Source: Acidobacteriaceae bacterium
GTDB taxonomy: Bacteria > Acidobacteriota > Terriglobia > Terriglobales > Acidobacteriaceae
Length of the DNA: 7,469 nucleotides
Direction of reading: 5' to 3'
NCBI GenBank assembly: GCA_003151875.1
Contig: PLYW01000073.1
Location: forward strand, 1-7,469
Shown: in pieces, positions 6,985-7,469 of the stretch
Layout of the letters: every line of letters begins with the position of its first letter
Numbering within the stretch: position 1 is the first letter of the stretch
Translations under genes and position numbers: made by a program
The notes under the pieces: model-generated
Databases searched by the model: none
The model's input: the letters and a program-made list of their open reading frames with translations, nothing else
What the model was told of the DNA's origin: nothing

Positions 6985-7002
6985 GTTGCCTTTTCTGGCA
7001 AC
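6985..7002 (+). terminator. Hairpin just after the M61 stop, possible weak terminator
   Basis: GTTGCC (6985-6990) pairs perfectly with GGCAAC (6997-7002) around a TTTTCT loop, starting eight bases after the stop codon. No T-run follows the stem, so it is not a classic intrinsic terminator. It may stabilise the 3' end of the mRNA or have no function. Confidence 0.25.
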
Positions 7003-7045
7003 GCCGAAGCCGTCCCGGTGGCCAATGATCGCACAGGGCCCCGCA

Positions 7046-7074
7046 TTGACATCTCCCGCGCGGCTGCTTACTCT
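7046..7074 (+). promoter_or_regulatory. Candidate sigma-70-type promoter for the DUF1385 gene
   Basis: A perfect TTGACA (7046-7051) is followed after 17 bp by TACTCT (7069-7074), a 3/6 match to the -10 consensus. Transcription would start near 7081, giving a leader of about 43 bases. GAGGA at 7106-7110 is the nearest Shine-Dalgarno-like element, 13 bases before the ATG, which is longer than usual. Confidence 0.45.
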
Positions 7075-7123
7075 AAACTAGCGTAATTGTGCGACGTACC
7101 CCTTCGAGGAACATCCAATCACC

Positions 7124-7469
7124 ATGCAGTCTTTGCGTCAACGCCTACGTTTTTTAGCGGCCGTCCAACTTTTGCCGGCTTTGGAGAGCGGTGAAGAAAC
7201 CCTGGTCGGCGGCCAAGCCGTGCTGGAGGGCGTCATGATGCGCTCGCCGCATGCCTGGGGCATCTGCATCCGCAGGCCCGATGGCACGCTGGCGACGCAC
7301 TCGGAGCCGCTCGAACGTCTCTCGGAGCAGCACAAATGGATGGGCTGGCCGGTGGTCCGTGGCGTCATGACGCTGGGCCAGGCGATGGGGCTGGGCTTCC
7401 GCGCGCTGCGCTATTCGGCCAACGTCGCCATGGGCGAGCTGAGTGCCGAAGACGAGAAGAAGACCGAGG
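7124..7469 (+). CDS. DUF1385 family protein (YqhQ-like), 5' part only
   Basis: The first 115 codons of a gene that runs off the window. The signature VGGQAVLEGVMMRSP (residues 28-42) is the hallmark of the DUF1385 family, known in Bacillus as YqhQ, a predicted multi-pass membrane protein of unknown biochemical role. Further family features are the IRRPDG stretch (49-54) and a PVVRGV segment (76-81). The membrane helices expected in the family lie mostly beyond the edge. The ATG follows a candidate promoter and a GAGGA element at a longish distance. The 23 or so residues before the signature are Arg- and Leu-rich and not conserved in my recollection, so a later start cannot be excluded. Confidence 0.9.
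   Translation, partial: MQSLRQRLRFLAAVQLLPALESGEETLVGGQAVLEGVMMRSPHAWGICIRRPDGTLATHSEPLERLSEQHKWMGWPVVRGVMTLGQAMGLGFRALRYSANVAMGELSAEDEKKTE

Overview
The window reads as a stretch of an Acidobacteriota (Terriglobia / Koribacter-like) chromosome. This rests on remembered family resemblance, not on a search. The clues are a long serine/threonine kinase of the kinase, membrane anchor and TPR type that is abundant in that phylum, an M61 aminopeptidase with an HEYTH-SWNGKFRRP signature, a moderately high G+C content, and GTG/TTG starts next to clear GGAG/GGAGG ribosome-binding sites. No phage, transposon, CRISPR or RNA gene was seen.

Layout, left to right. Positions 1-285 hold no convincing gene. 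Positions 286-3144 (minus) encode a complete 952-residue membrane-anchored Ser/Thr kinase with a C-terminal TPR superhelix. Positions 3145-3336 are a divergent intergenic region. It contains a good sigma-70-type promoter for the kinase (TTGACT, 17 bp, TAAGAT) whose -35 box lies inside an inverted repeat. Positions 3337-4269 (plus) encode a cation diffusion facilitator (Zn-type metal exporter) with a His-rich tail. It is followed about 20 bp later by a small YtkA-like probable lipoprotein (about 4290-4730), and the two probably form an operon for metal handling at the inner membrane and in the periplasm. Positions 4731-5029 carry, on the minus strand, a recognisable remnant of the N-terminus of an ATP-dependent DNA ligase (4752-4901). 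The rest of that gene is absent and the frame runs antisense into the lipoprotein gene. Positions 5030-6976 (plus) encode a secreted M61-family metallopeptidase with a C-terminal PDZ domain. Positions 6977-7123 contain a short hairpin and a strong -35 element. From 7124 to the window edge runs the 5' part of a DUF1385 (YqhQ-like) membrane protein gene.

How the parts relate. The exporter and lipoprotein are plausibly one functional unit. The kinase is divergent from them, and regulation through the shared intergenic region is possible but unproven. The M61 peptidase and the DUF1385 gene look like independent units. The most informative oddity is the decapitated ligase fragment. It marks a rearrangement breakpoint just downstream of the lipoprotein gene and suggests that the M61 gene was once divergent from a ligase gene. 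No clearly new multi-gene system is visible.
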